DNA of 64,000 nt from an uncultured Erysipelotrichaceae bacterium (GCA_902787955.1 CADAIJ010000007.1:1-64000); one strand, 5' to 3'; positions 18,291-27,616 are shown, numbered from the stretch's first letter. The notes: generated by a model from the letters alone, not told the origin. Numbers and translations: made by a program.

Positions 18291-18725
18291 TTAACGACGT
18301 TTTCGAGGTTTCTTTTTCCCTTTTTTGCTATTTTTTGAAATCTCTTCATCGACTAGCTTTTTAAGGGTTTTTAAATCAACTTCATTTAAAACAGCGTTAC
18401 GATTTACAAGACCGTTAATTGAATATTTTTCATAAACAAATTCAGCAATAGAACCGTATTTTTGAAGTTCGCTTTTCTTAATAACAACGCGAGCTTTCTT
18501 CTCGGCTTTTGCTTCTTCTTCCTCAATATAGGCTTCAATTTGAGGTAATAAATCACGGATATTAATATCTAAATCCATAGTAATTATCGGATCAAAAAAA
18601 GATAACTGTTCACGAATAATTTCTGGATAAATACCCATGTGTCTACTTAAGGCATCACTAGTTAAATGTTTTGCCTTCGCGGATTTAATTTCACTGACGT
18701 ATTTTTTTGCTAATGATTTATTCAT
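18291..18725 (-). CDS. Small basic protein with Rex-like N-terminal winged helix
   Basis: This 144-residue protein is not recognised as a named family member. Residues 20-50 (HLTSDALSRHMGIYPEIIRE then QLSFFDP) resemble the N-terminal winged-helix of Rex-type repressors, where a similar SxxLAxxLGVxPxxVRKDLSYF pattern occurs, but no Rossmann domain follows. A charged helix (EEEEAKAEKKARVVIKKSE) and a very basic tail ending in KKPRKRR follow. A nucleic-acid-binding role is likely by inference. No Shine-Dalgarno is seen; TAAGAT with TG one base upstream lies eight bases before the ATG, so it may have its own leaderless transcript. The gene follows the kinase by 28 bases and ends at a clear terminator. 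Confidence 0.7.
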   Translation of the reverse strand: MNKSLAKKYVSEIKSAKAKHLTSDALSRHMGIYPEIIREQLSFFDPIITMDLDINIRDLLPQIEAYIEEEEAKAEKKARVVIKKSELQKYGSIAEFVYEKYSINGLVNRNAVLNEVDLKTLKKLVDEEISKNSKKGKKKPRKRR

Positions 18726-18753
18726 ATATAGTTATCTTAACACAATATAAGGA

Positions 18754-19257
18754 TTATAGGTTTTTAAATTTATGATAATCGAAGGTTTTATAATAAACAC
18801 AGTATTCATCAAAGCCTTCAAGAACTTCATCAGAAGGTTCTTCCATTGAGTTATACATATTACGGACAACTTCTTCTGGAACAACTTTATCAGGTTCTCT
18901 AAGTTGATTTTGTCTAAGGATAACATCTAATGGTTTTTTAAGAATAATTAAGACTTTACGGTCGAAACCTTTAACTTTTTCAAGCGCTCTTAAACGATAA
19001 GCATTTTTTAAGTTAGTAGCATCCGCAATTACGGTTAAATCATTGGTGGTATCTTCTTCAGCGTACTTATTAATGTAATCAAAGAAACGTCTCCACACTT
19101 CTTCTTCGCCTGTAAAAATTTGATAACCACCGGTGACTTCTTTACGGATTTCATCACTAGAAACAATTTTGACGTTTCTATGTCTTCCGGCATACATCTT
19201 TGACCAAGTTGATTTTCCGCATCCAGCGACTGCAGATAAAAGAATAAATGATTTCAT
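18754..19257 (-). CDS. P-loop kinase, polynucleotide-kinase/zeta-like (AAA_33)
   Basis: This 167-residue protein has Walker A AGCGKST (residues 11-17) at the very N-terminus, the SSDEIRKE segment typical of T4 polynucleotide-kinase-like and zeta-toxin-like enzymes, and the DATN motif (about residues 79-82) of the same group. Small members of this family phosphorylate nucleic acid ends, nucleotides or small molecules; the substrate cannot be told. No antitoxin-like partner is fused. The small basic DNA-binding protein follows 28 bases downstream, and a functional pairing is possible but unproven. No Shine-Dalgarno precedes the ATG; a TAATAT lies eight bases upstream, so this is another candidate leaderless start, with a weak -35. 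Confidence 0.8.
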   Translation of the reverse strand: MKSFILLSAVAGCGKSTWSKMYAGRHRNVKIVSSDEIRKEVTGGYQIFTGEEEVWRRFFDYINKYAEEDTTNDLTVIADATNLKNAYRLRALEKVKGFDRKVLIILKKPLDVILRQNQLREPDKVVPEEVVRNMYNSMEEPSDEVLEGFDEYCVYYKTFDYHKFKNL

Positions 19258-19317
19258 ACGCGAATATATTAGATAATTTATTTTAAAAAATAAAGATAAT
19301 TATTTTGAAAGAGTTTA

Positions 19318-19349
19318 CACTTTTTCCCAAAGAGTGGGTTTCCTATATG
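19318..19349 (-). repeat. Palindromic terminator repeat, copy C (partial)
   Basis: This is the left half of the family: on the minus strand ATATAGGAAACCCACTCTTT then GGGAAAAAG. The right arm is decayed. It lies downstream of the tRNA-Lys terminator and upstream of the kinase gene. Confidence 0.6.
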
Positions 19350-19368
19350 TTTTTTAGATATAAGAAAG

Positions 19369-19398
19369 AAAAAAGTCTCAAGCGATAAACCTGAAACT
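19369..19398 (-). terminator. Terminator of tRNA-Lys
   Basis: The minus strand has AGTTTCAGG, a seven-base loop and CTTGAGACT (two G-U pairs) followed by TTTTTT, 12 bases after the tRNA. Confidence 0.7.
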
Positions 19399-19410
19399 TA
19401 GTTTTTAAGA

Positions 19411-19486
<76 letters not shown>

Positions 19487-19497
19487 ATTGCCTTAAT

Positions 19498-19526
19498 AAT
19501 ATAATATAAAGTGAAAAAATTGACAA
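19498..19526 (-). promoter_or_regulatory. Promoter of tRNA-Lys
   Basis: The minus strand shows TTGTCA (19526-19521), a 17-base spacer and TATATT (19503-19498), 12 bases before the mature tRNA. Confidence 0.6.
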
Positions 19527-19529
19527 GTA

Positions 19530-19564
19530 AAAAAGGAGCCATTATGGCTAAGCATAACAGCTCC
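19530..19564 (-). terminator. Terminator of the ABC/lipoprotein operon
   Basis: The minus strand forms a 12-pair stem (GGAGCTGTTATG / CATAATGGCTCC with G-U pairs) followed by TTTTTT. It ends the operon just before the tRNA promoter. Confidence 0.85.
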
Positions 19565-19592
19565 TATTTGATTATTTAATCAAGATTACTAA

Positions 19593-20858
19593 TTATTTTG
19601 CGACTGAGATAGCATCAGCAGAAATTTGTGGCATAAGGTTCCAATCGTAACCACTAGCTTTAAATTTAGCGTTGGATTCTTTATCAGCGTAAATTAAGTT
19701 ACCTTTAATGGTGATAGAATCAGTTGTCTTTAATCCATCAACGATCGCTTTCCAAGCGGTGCCTTCTTCGGTAGCCTTACCACCTTTAGAACCGGTATGG
19801 TAGTCATAAGCAACAGTTAATTCATGACCATCACCATCGACAAGGACAAATGTACCTCTCTTAGTAAGGTTGATAGTTGTGGCTTCTTTTAAATGAACAC
19901 CTCTAATTTCAACACTATACATATGTTTATCAGAAACCATTGAGAAACCTTTGATATCATGAATATCAACAACGTTATCAAGAACTGGTTCAGCGATAGA
20001 AGCGTGATCTTTTAATTCATGAGCATAAGATATGTAGGATAATTGGATATTACCATAGTAGTTAGCAATTTCACCACCGACGGCATAATATTTACCAACT
20101 TCAAGACCTAAACCATCAACTTTGTAAAGGTAGACGAATCTAGCACCGTCAGCACCGATAGCAAAGTTGTTATCTGGTGTGATGTAAATGACTTTACATG
20201 GAAGTTCAACATAATAGTATCTTTGATCTTGACCTTCAGCGTTTTTGTTAACACCGATTGAACCATCATCTTTATTCCATTTGAATAAGCCGTTTGAAGC
20301 AGGGGCATAGAATTCTTCAAGAGTTAACTTCTCAAAAACGATGTTAGCTTTTTCAAGTTTAACTTTGAAATTGGCTGTAGCTGTTTTAGTACCGGCGGTT
20401 AATGTTCCAAAGAATGTAACGTTTTCGATATCTTTTTCAGTTGAATAATTGAAATAAAGGTTTTTGTGGTATTCGTCGATATTGCCTTCTGCATCTTTAA
20501 CATCTTTAATACCAGAGATTGCTTTAGCATCAGGTTGTTTATCATCGTAACCCCAGGCAATAGCAACTTCAACTGTGCCTTTACCTCTAATGTTGACAGA
20601 TTGTTTTGTTGTTAAAACAACACGTTGGTTTTTATCACCAGATAATGTAGAACTGAAATCAGGTGTTAAAGCTGTTTGGCCATCGATGTTAGCAATTGGC
20701 ATTTCTTTAACTTTATTAACAGCGGTTTCGTAATCTTCATCAGTAATACCTTGGGAAACTGGTGCAGATTCTGTGCCTCCACCAGGATTACCACCACCAC
20801 AGCTTGCTAAACCCATAGAAAGAATAGCAGCTAAGACAAGTAAATAAGTTTTTTTCAT
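19593..20858 (-). CDS. Surface lipoprotein of unknown function, ABC importer operon
   Basis: This 421-residue protein has a lipoprotein signal peptide ending LASC, with the modified cysteine at Cys20 followed by a Gly-rich linker. The mature part is mostly beta-strand-like. Two stretches (near KYYAVGGEIANYYGNIQLSY and near DSITIKGNLIYADKE) look like OB-fold modules of the kind seen in Firmicutes surface proteins; this is a resemblance, not an assignment. It is the last gene of the carbohydrate-type importer operon, 20 bases after the solute-binding lipoprotein, so it may bind or present the same substrate. AAGGAG precedes the start. Confidence 0.8.
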   Translation of the reverse strand: MKKTYLLVLAAILSMGLASCGGGNPGGGTESAPVSQGITDEDYETAVNKVKEMPIANIDGQTALTPDFSSTLSGDKNQRVVLTTKQSVNIRGKGTVEVAIAWGYDDKQPDAKAISGIKDVKDAEGNIDEYHKNLYFNYSTEKDIENVTFFGTLTAGTKTATANFKVKLEKANIVFEKLTLEEFYAPASNGLFKWNKDDGSIGVNKNAEGQDQRYYYVELPCKVIYITPDNNFAIGADGARFVYLYKVDGLGLEVGKYYAVGGEIANYYGNIQLSYISYAHELKDHASIAEPVLDNVVDIHDIKGFSMVSDKHMYSVEIRGVHLKEATTINLTKRGTFVLVDGDGHELTVAYDYHTGSKGGKATEEGTAWKAIVDGLKTTDSITIKGNLIYADKESNAKFKASGYDWNLMPQISADAISVAK

Positions 20859-20878
20859 AATTATTATTTTCTCCTTAA

Positions 20879-22486
20879 TTATCTAATATAACCTTCGAGA
20901 GCTTTAACACTAATAGCTAAAGTATCATCGATGGCTTGATCTAAAGTAGTTTTGCCTGAAATAATGTCAGGTCTCTTATTTAAGATTGGAAGAATAATCT
21001 TACCAACTTCTTCACGGATAACAGATGAACCAACGAATCCTGGATCAACGAACTTAATCCATTTTTCAGTGGATTTCATATAGTTTTCTTGGTTAAGTTT
21101 AGCAGAGTCTTGATATAAGACCTTTAATGGGGTTTCTTGTTTTTCGTTAATTAAGGCTTGGTAAGCTTTAGAGTTAGTTGCAGATTTAGTAGCTGGATAA
21201 TAACCAGTAGTAGCAGCCCACTTACCTTGAATTTCACCTTTAGTTAATGAAACGATAACTTTGAAAGCATCTTCGATGGTCTTATCATCACCTTGGTCAA
21301 ATAAACCTAAGTTAGCACCTTGAGAGATGACGTATTTGTGATCAGCATCTTTATAAGGAATTGGTGCGACAGAAACTTTGAATTTATTTGTTTCTGGGAG
21401 GTTATAGCTTAAACCACCAGAGGAACCGACTGTAAATAAGACTTTACCAGCTTTGAAGGCATCAGAGTTATAAGAATCGGTAATAGCAAAGACACGGCTA
21501 TTAACACCTTCTGGTGCGTTAGCGTATAAGTTATAAACCATTTTTAAGGCATCTCTAGTTTTGGCCTTATAATCGCCAGACCAGAAATCAGCAAAACCAT
21601 GACGTGCGGATTGTCTATCTTCTTCAGTATAAGAAGTATAAGAACCACCAAATTGACGGACTAAAGTAATGAATAAGTTGTCTGGTGCATCCCACATGAT
21701 TAAGTTGAAATCACTTTCAGCAATTTGTGAGAAGTCAACAAGTAAGTCACCTTTAGAGGTGTCTTTTGGATCGAGTTGTTTAGCTTCAACAAAGAATTCA
21801 GAAACATGGCCGTCCGCTCCACGTTTACCGTAAAGGAATTTACCACCTTCAACGATTGTAGCGCCTTGTTCATCTTTTTTTTCAGTGCCAAAGAGTCCAG
21901 CAGAATGTAAAGCACTTAAGTATTTTGGACCATCATTTTGGAAATCCGCCCAAGTTTCTGGAAGTTTAGTAATTGTGTTATCTAAGGTCTTAACATAGTC
22001 AAATAAGTCAACGTTATATGTCATAACTTCAGTGGACTTATTGAATGGAAGACCTAAGGTATAACCTTTAACTAATTCTTGGTTTTCAGTTAAATATTCT
22101 GGATAATAGTCATCAAGTAAGTTTACACTGTTGGCTTCATTATATTCTTCGATATAATCATCCATCGCTAACATGATGTCACTTCTAATATATCCAGCGA
22201 AGTGATCTGGATAACCCGTAGCAATTGTTGGGAAAGTACGAGTTGCGACTGAGTTATTGATGTTAGTTTGAAGTTTTGGGTATGAACCTTGAGATTCATG
22301 ATTAACTTTAATATTGGTTTCGGCTTCAACATCATCAATAAGTGATAATAAAGCGGAAGTGTAAGCAGAACCAAAGTTAGACCAGAAAAGGATACCTTCA
22401 CCTTGTGGGCCACCTCCGCCACCGCCACAGGCAGATAAAGCTAACGCGGTGAAAGCAGATAATGTAATTACTTTGAGATTTTTCAT
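20879..22486 (-). CDS. Extracellular solute-binding lipoprotein of a carbohydrate-type ABC importer
   Basis: This 535-residue family 1 (MalE/UgpB-like) binding protein has a signal peptide ending LSAC, Cys20 as the lipidation site, and a glycine-rich linker. The mature start ILFWSNFGSAY and the later SATNSKAYQALINE fit the group-1 sugar-binding fold. The start at 22486 is preferred because AAAGGAG lies upstream of it; the ATG at 22501 would place that ribosome site inside the gene. It is larger than MalE (about 400), as is common in this clade. The substrate could be an oligosaccharide or glycerol-phosphodiester. Confidence 0.92.
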   Translation of the reverse strand: MKNLKVITLSAFTALALSACGGGGGGPQGEGILFWSNFGSAYTSALLSLIDDVEAETNIKVNHESQGSYPKLQTNINNSVATRTFPTIATGYPDHFAGYIRSDIMLAMDDYIEEYNEANSVNLLDDYYPEYLTENQELVKGYTLGLPFNKSTEVMTYNVDLFDYVKTLDNTITKLPETWADFQNDGPKYLSALHSAGLFGTEKKDEQGATIVEGGKFLYGKRGADGHVSEFFVEAKQLDPKDTSKGDLLVDFSQIAESDFNLIMWDAPDNLFITLVRQFGGSYTSYTEEDRQSARHGFADFWSGDYKAKTRDALKMVYNLYANAPEGVNSRVFAITDSYNSDAFKAGKVLFTVGSSGGLSYNLPETNKFKVSVAPIPYKDADHKYVISQGANLGLFDQGDDKTIEDAFKVIVSLTKGEIQGKWAATTGYYPATKSATNSKAYQALINEKQETPLKVLYQDSAKLNQENYMKSTEKWIKFVDPGFVGSSVIREEVGKIILPILNKRPDIISGKTTLDQAIDDTLAISVKALEGYIR

Positions 22487-22509
22487 AAATTCTCCTTTCA
22501 AATATATTT

Positions 22510-23457
22510 CTAACCTTTAATGCCGGAGCGAGATACACCACGCATGATGTATTCACGGAAAATAAGGAAGAAAACAAATAATGGCGCAGTGACAACCATG
22601 GACCCTGCAATCTTAACAGCGTCATATCCAGATGAACCTTCAGTGACAGAGAAGAGGGACATTAAGCCGTTAGAGACGAGTTGCATATTATATTCTTTAT
22701 TATATTTCCAGTTCCCGTTTGCGACTAAGGTTGGCCAAATATAGGAGTTCCACGAGCCCATAAGGGAAAGGATAAGAATAGTAACGATTGTTGGCATAGC
22801 GATTGGAATCATGACCTTGAGTAAATACTCAATATCATTAACACCATCGACTTTTGCCGCTAAATAGAGTTCATTTGGAATTTGTTGGAATGCTTGTCTT
22901 AAATAGAAGATATAGAATACAGAAACACCATGGACGAAGATAAGGGCCGAGAACGTGAATTTCCAGTCCAGTTGAATGGTAGTTTGATAGTTAGTAATAA
23001 CCATCATTTCACCAGGAATCATCATGGTAGCGAGTAAACCAGCAAATAAAGCGTTTTTACCTTTAAATTCGAGTCTAGCAAAGGCAAAGGCAGCGAGAAC
23101 TGCTGTAACAACTGTAACTAAAGTGGATGAGATTGCCACAATAAAGGTATTTAAGAAATATTGGGCAAAGCTTGGTCTAGGGGTGGTAGTTCCATCTAAG
23201 CTATTTTTATAAGTAGATGAGAAGATATCAGCATAGTTATTAACGCTAACTTCACCAAGTTTAGCGAAATCACCTGTTGAAGTGAATGTCTTAAAGGCTT
23301 CTTTATCAACAAATGAGCCCCAGACCATGAAAATAAATGGAGTTAAGATGAATAGAGCGAATAAGGTGATGAATAAATATAAGAAGACTTTACCGACTAT
23401 CTTACGGATAAGATAATTACGTCTAGCATTTTCATCAGCAAAATATTGAGCAGCCAT
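22510..23457 (-). CDS. ABC transporter permease, MalG/UgpE type
   Basis: This 315-residue inner membrane permease has six hydrophobic spans and the EAA coupling loop AAKVDGVNDIEYLLKVMIP, which docks on the ATPase. The N-terminal span is followed by a long extracytoplasmic loop with KNSLDGTTTPRPSF. A strong AAAGGAG lies before the ATG. It pairs with the permease upstream to form the heterodimeric channel of the importer. Confidence 0.95.
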   Translation of the reverse strand: MAAQYFADENARRNYLIRKIVGKVFLYLFITLFALFILTPFIFMVWGSFVDKEAFKTFTSTGDFAKLGEVSVNNYADIFSSTYKNSLDGTTTPRPSFAQYFLNTFIVAISSTLVTVVTAVLAAFAFARLEFKGKNALFAGLLATMMIPGEMMVITNYQTTIQLDWKFTFSALIFVHGVSVFYIFYLRQAFQQIPNELYLAAKVDGVNDIEYLLKVMIPIAMPTIVTILILSLMGSWNSYIWPTLVANGNWKYNKEYNMQLVSNGLMSLFSVTEGSSGYDAVKIAGSMVVTAPLFVFFLIFREYIMRGVSRSGIKG

Positions 23458-23471
23458 AATTTAACTCCTTT

Positions 23472-24590
23472 CTAATAATGCACGCGGCGTTTGCTTACAG
23501 CAAATTGTACCGCAGTGATTACTAAGATAATGCTTAAAAGAACGAGGGAACCTGCTGCAGCGATACCTGGCTTATCTTGGGAAAGATCTAATTGTTTATA
23601 AATCCATCCGACAACGGTAATCCAGTCTTCACCACGTTCACCACCGAAGTAATAAGCACCTTTACCTGCCGCAGAGTAAACCGACATAACACCGGTATAC
23701 ATCTTAAAGGCACCGATAAAGGATGTAATTGTGATGTAAAGGATTTGAGGAGAAAGTAATGGAAGAGTAATTCTTCGCCAAATAGTAAAGGAAGAAGAAC
23801 CATCAACTTTCGCCGCATCACTATATTGTTTATCAATTGTGGCTAAGCCTGACATAAAGACTAAAATCTTAAAGGCTAAGCCGTTCCATAAGGCATATAT
23901 AACAATAACAATACCTTGGTGGAATTTTGTTGCAGGAGGTAAGGCGGTTGAACCAATACGGACTTCCGCAGAAGATAACCAGTTAATTGGATCAATTCCA
24001 AATAAGTTCTTTAACAAAATATTCATTAAACCACCAGTATTCGAGGCAAATAGCATCTGGAATACGAGACCTAACGCGATTGTATTTGTAACATATGGAA
24101 GGAAGAAGATTGTTTGATATAAACCTTTTAAGGCTTTTATCGAGTTGAGGAAGGTTGCGATTAATAAAGCAACAATAATTGTAAGTGGTACTTCAATAAC
24201 GACTAATAGCGCGGTATTTAAGATTGAGCTTAAGAAGACTTCATTTTTCAAAACGATAACGAAGTTTTCAAAACCGAAAGATGGAATTAAGTTATTCTCA
24301 AATTTACCTTTCCAGTTAAAGCAACCTTGAATAAAGTTACCAAACGCAAAGCTGCCAGCACCACTAACCCAACGGAAATCTTGAATAAACGCCATAAAGA
24401 AGGTGTTTAAGATTGGGTAGAACATGAATAACACTAAGAAGATGAGAGCTGGAATAAGAACAATCCAGGCGGTCGCCCACTGTGGCAAAGTCACGTGTCT
24501 TTTACGGTTAATTAAGTGACTTGTTGAGTGTTTTTCCGCTAATATAGCTTGGACATCTTCAACGGTTAATGCTTGATTTGTAGCAGTCAT
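23472..24590 (-). CDS. ABC transporter permease, MalF/UgpA type
   Basis: This 372-residue permease has a cytoplasmic N-terminal segment of about 40 residues, six or more membrane spans and the EAA loop AAKVDGSSSFTIWRRITLP. A long periplasm-side loop of about 65 residues (RWVSGAGSFAFGNFIQGC region) follows the first span, as in MalF relatives. AAAGGAG precedes the ATG. It is the first of the two permeases, 14 bases upstream of the second and 42 bases downstream of the ATPase gene. Confidence 0.95.
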   Translation of the reverse strand: MTATNQALTVEDVQAILAEKHSTSHLINRKRHVTLPQWATAWIVLIPALIFLVLFMFYPILNTFFMAFIQDFRWVSGAGSFAFGNFIQGCFNWKGKFENNLIPSFGFENFVIVLKNEVFLSSILNTALLVVIEVPLTIIVALLIATFLNSIKALKGLYQTIFFLPYVTNTIALGLVFQMLFASNTGGLMNILLKNLFGIDPINWLSSAEVRIGSTALPPATKFHQGIVIVIYALWNGLAFKILVFMSGLATIDKQYSDAAKVDGSSSFTIWRRITLPLLSPQILYITITSFIGAFKMYTGVMSVYSAAGKGAYYFGGERGEDWITVVGWIYKQLDLSQDKPGIAAAGSLVLLSIILVITAVQFAVSKRRVHY

Positions 24591-24632
24591 TTCCTCACTC
24601 CTTTCTTTTTAAATTTTTATTCATAATGATTA

Positions 24633-26171
24633 CTATTTAATCCTTTCGCCTGTTTCTTCAAAGACATAGAAACGTTTTGGATCGAAATGTAATTTTTCTT
24701 TACCAAGAATATCTTTTCTAAGTTCGGATGGAATAATAATCTTAAGAGCGGATTTATCTTGTCCTTCGACTTTACCAACGATAGTGATATCTCTACCAAT
24801 ATGTTCGACAATGTCGACTAAGACAGGAATCTTTCCTTTTTCATTATGAGTGAATGATTCTGGACGAACAGCAATCTTAACTTTTCTATCTTTAAGGACT
24901 ACTTCCTTATCAACGAGTTCTAAAGATTCATTTCCGTGATCATCTTTAACCATTTTTTCTTCTTTTTCGATGATGGTGTGAGTACCTTCATAGCACTTAC
25001 CTTCATCAAAAACGGTTTCGCCTAAGTAGAGTTTTCCACCTTTGATTTCACCATCAAAAACATTAATGGCTGGAGAACCTAAGAATTTAGCAACGAATAA
25101 GTTGGCTGGTTCTTCATAAACGGTTTGTGGTTCATCGATTTGTTGGACAACACCTGCTCTCATAACGACGATGAAGTCAGAAATAGACATAGCTTCTTCT
25201 TGGTCATGAGTAACGAAAACGGTTGTAATACCTGTTTCTCTTTGAATACGTTTAATCTCTTCACGAGTTTGTAAACGTAAACGAGCATCAAGGTTTGATA
25301 ATGGTTCATCAAGAAGTAAAACACGAGGTTTTTTAGCTAAAGCACGAGCAATAGCGACACGTTGTTGTTGACCACCAGATAATTCTTTTGGTTTTCTATC
25401 TAAGTATGGTTCAATGTCAACGATCTTAGCCATTTCAAGAGCGATAGCGTCTTTTTCTTCTTTAGTGAGTTTCTTACGGGCTAATTGTTTAGCAGCTTCT
25501 GGATTAGTTTGTTTCAATGTTTCATAATCCGCTTTAGCTTTTTCTAAATTAGCCATAGCTTTTTCGATCTCGCCATCTAATGAGTCATAGTGAGCTTGAA
25601 TGCTTTCTTTACGACGCGCTGAAGTTTCAGCAAGCTTCTTATTGTTTTCAATTAAATCGGTGTAATATTCGATTTCTTCGGCATCACCTTTTTCTCTTGC
25701 AGCTTCAAGTTTTGGACCGCTTTTTTCAACAATAGAGTTAGATTTTGCGATTTGTTTTTCACAAGCTTTAATATCACTTAAAGATTGTCTCTTGTCAGAT
25801 TTTAAATCTGCGATTGCTTTTTCTTCATTACCGAAAGGACCTGGGAAACGGACGTTATCAAGTGGGAATTCGATGTTTTGTCTAACCGAAAGATGTGGAT
25901 AAAGAGCATAGTTTTGGAAGACTAAGCCGATACCACGGTTTTCTGGTGGGATATTTGTAACATCATCATCGCCAAACCAAATGTGACCATCTGTAGGTTT
26001 GTGTAAACCAGCAATCATGTAAAGAGTTGTTGATTTACCACATCCAGATGGACCTAAAAGCCCGACGAGCTTGCCGTCAGGGATTGTGAAGTTCATTTGA
26101 TTAACAGCGGTTGTTTCGACACCTTTTTTTCCGACGAAGGTTTTGGTAAGATTTTCAATTCTTACTTCCAT
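24633..26171 (-). CDS. ABC importer ATPase (UgpC/MsmK type) with a coiled-coil insert
   Basis: This 512-residue ATPase energises the importer. It has Walker A GPSGCGKST (40-48), Q-loop Gln86, signature LSGGQ (264-268), Walker B VLLLDEP (284-290), His322 and a C-terminal TOBE-type regulatory region from about 355. Usual members are 360-380 residues with about 40 residues between the Q-loop segment and the signature. Here about 130 extra residues (roughly 108-240), very rich in Glu, Lys and Ala with heptad-like spacing, are inserted in the helical domain. The flanks (HLSVRQNIEFPL and VDIEPYLDRKPKEL) are normal, so it is a clean insertion and not a frame error. AGGAGGC lies 10 bases before the ATG. 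Confidence 0.95.
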   Translation of the reverse strand: MEVRIENLTKTFVGKKGVETTAVNQMNFTIPDGKLVGLLGPSGCGKSTTLYMIAGLHKPTDGHIWFGDDDVTNIPPENRGIGLVFQNYALYPHLSVRQNIEFPLDNVRFPGPFGNEEKAIADLKSDKRQSLSDIKACEKQIAKSNSIVEKSGPKLEAAREKGDAEEIEYYTDLIENNKKLAETSARRKESIQAHYDSLDGEIEKAMANLEKAKADYETLKQTNPEAAKQLARKKLTKEEKDAIALEMAKIVDIEPYLDRKPKELSGGQQQRVAIARALAKKPRVLLLDEPLSNLDARLRLQTREEIKRIQRETGITTVFVTHDQEEAMSISDFIVVMRAGVVQQIDEPQTVYEEPANLFVAKFLGSPAINVFDGEIKGGKLYLGETVFDEGKCYEGTHTIIEKEEKMVKDDHGNESLELVDKEVVLKDRKVKIAVRPESFTHNEKGKIPVLVDIVEHIGRDITIVGKVEGQDKSALKIIIPSELRKDILGKEKLHFDPKRFYVFEETGERIK

Positions 26172-26201
26172 TAGTTATTTTGCCTCCTATGGTGTAATTA
26201 C

Positions 26202-26217
26202 GTAGCTGTCTAACTAC
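26202..26217. promoter_or_regulatory. Inverted repeat, possible operator of the ABC operon
   Basis: GTAG-N8-CTAC, with an additional T/A match inside, lies a few bases downstream of the predicted transcription start. The position suits a repressor site, but no regulator is assigned. Confidence 0.3.
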
Positions 26218-26223
26218 AAAAAT

Positions 26224-26232
26224 ATTCTAACA
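26224..26232 (-). promoter_or_regulatory. Extended -10 promoter of the ABC operon
   Basis: The minus strand reads TGT TAGAAT (26232-26224). No good -35 is present, which is acceptable for an extended -10 promoter. Confidence 0.45.
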
Positions 26233-26280
26233 TAGTTAAATTCTTATTAGCCACTAGATTTTATTTTAATAAAGAAAAAA

Positions 26281-26315
26281 TCCACTCCATTTTCCTAAAG
26301 AGTGGACTTCCTACT
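26281..26315 (-). repeat. Palindromic terminator repeat, copy D
   Basis: The minus strand shows TAGGAAG, then TCCACTC (26306-26300), a 12-base loop TTTAGGAAAATG and GAGTGGA (26287-26281) followed by TTTTTT. It is an efficient-looking terminator for the RDD pair and a shortened member of the family. Confidence 0.8.
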
Positions 26316-26344
26316 ATTTTTTTATAGCTAAAAAGAATTGGATA

Positions 26345-27616
26345 TTATTCGGTTTTATCGCTATTTTCTTCCTGTTCAAGTTCCTCTTTTAGCTTCTCAT
26401 CAACGATTTTTGAGCCAACTTGAATAATATTTTTGTTTTCAACCTTATTTGAACGGTATTTTTCCATGTTTTCTTTAAGTTTTTGGGCAGCTTTTTCTTC
26501 GCTTTCGGCATCCTTAAAGAAGACACTATTTTTGGAGTCAATAACCCTGGTTCCAGCGGCTAAATCGTGCAGAGACCTATTATTTGGGACAAAAAGTGTC
26601 ACCATCATGAAGATAAATGCGCCTATTCCAACGGTTACTAACGAGCCCATTCCAACATCAAAAACAAAGGCCACCACTAGCATCATTAAAATAAATAAAA
26701 GTTGTCTTAATAATACTTGGGGTTTAGTGACACGATAATCGAGTTTATTAACTAAACAAATCTTCATTGTTAGTTTGCCTAAAGTTTCACCATTAGTAAA
26801 GATCATTGGGAAGAGCAAATAGACAATAAGCATTGAAAACACTGCTGCAGTTACAATAGCAAAGTTATTAGCCACTGTTACATTATGGTTAATATCTTGA
26901 ATAATTTTAGAGTAGAAAAGATCTTTTTGAGCGTTATACACGATATCTGCCGCGTATTTTTTAGCTTCATAAAGAATGTTTTTATTATTCTCTTCATCGC
27001 TTTTAGTTTGGTCAGTGTATTTGTTTTTAAAAGCGGTAGTTAAAACGTAATTATGATCAGTATCTACTACGTAAATCGCTTCTTCACTTCCGATTTTTAA
27101 AATATCTTTTTCAAACCAATCCAAAGTATAGATTTCTTTTGGAAGCTTTCCTTCCGCATTTTTTGTTTCATAAGCTGGATCAACAAAGTGATCTTTTATC
27201 ATATCGTAAGTGTGTGAAGCGGTATTATTTGGCATTACTACGTCCACACCAGTTTTATACGATAAATAATAGTATTTAACGTGATCAACTAAATACAAAT
27301 GATCAACTTCTTTACGAGTGCTTATTCCTCTAATTCCAGATTCATTACGAGAATTAATTTGTTCAGTATAATCTTTAACTTCAATAATTTTATCTTCACC
27401 AGTTTCCACACTAACGACTTGGCATAAAACATATAAGTGAGAGGCTGTTTCATATTGATAACCAAGTAAAACATTATCTCTTAAGCCCATCGTGCTATCA
27501 ACAATTGGAGTCATGATAAAACTAGAGGTCAGAAGAAAGAGTAAAACAAAGAATGCTGCATCTAATATTGCAGCAAAGATACGTTTAAATAATGGAGCGT
27601 TTTTAATATCTTTCAT
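26345..27616 (-). CDS. RDD-family membrane protein
   Basis: This 423-residue protein has the split RDD domain. An N-terminal span starts with FKRIFAAILDAAFF (the Arg and first Asp). A second span is followed by GETLGKLTMKICLV, and the last one by NRSLHDLAAGTRVID. Between the first and second spans is an extracytoplasmic insert of about 170 residues. A charged cytoplasmic tail (KLKENMEKYRSNK) ends the protein. RDD proteins are poorly understood; some act as Na+/H+ or compatible-solute transporters. It is paralogous to the gene just upstream and starts one base after that gene's stop. Confidence 0.85.
   Translation of the reverse strand: MKDIKNAPLFKRIFAAILDAAFFVLLFLLTSSFIMTPIVDSTMGLRDNVLLGYQYETASHLYVLCQVVSVETGEDKIIEVKDYTEQINSRNESGIRGISTRKEVDHLYLVDHVKYYYLSYKTGVDVVMPNNTASHTYDMIKDHFVDPAYETKNAEGKLPKEIYTLDWFEKDILKIGSEEAIYVVDTDHNYVLTTAFKNKYTDQTKSDEENNKNILYEAKKYAADIVYNAQKDLFYSKIIQDINHNVTVANNFAIVTAAVFSMLIVYLLFPMIFTNGETLGKLTMKICLVNKLDYRVTKPQVLLRQLLFILMMLVVAFVFDVGMGSLVTVGIGAFIFMMVTLFVPNNRSLHDLAAGTRVIDSKNSVFFKDAESEEKAAQKLKENMEKYRSNKVENKNIIQVGSKIVDEKLKEELEQEENSDKTE

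Noticed and set aside
18754..19257. Zeta-type toxin of an epsilon/zeta system
   Set aside because: The P-loop and DATN motif fit, but the protein is short and the neighbour does not resemble an epsilon antitoxin; a housekeeping-type small kinase is equally likely.
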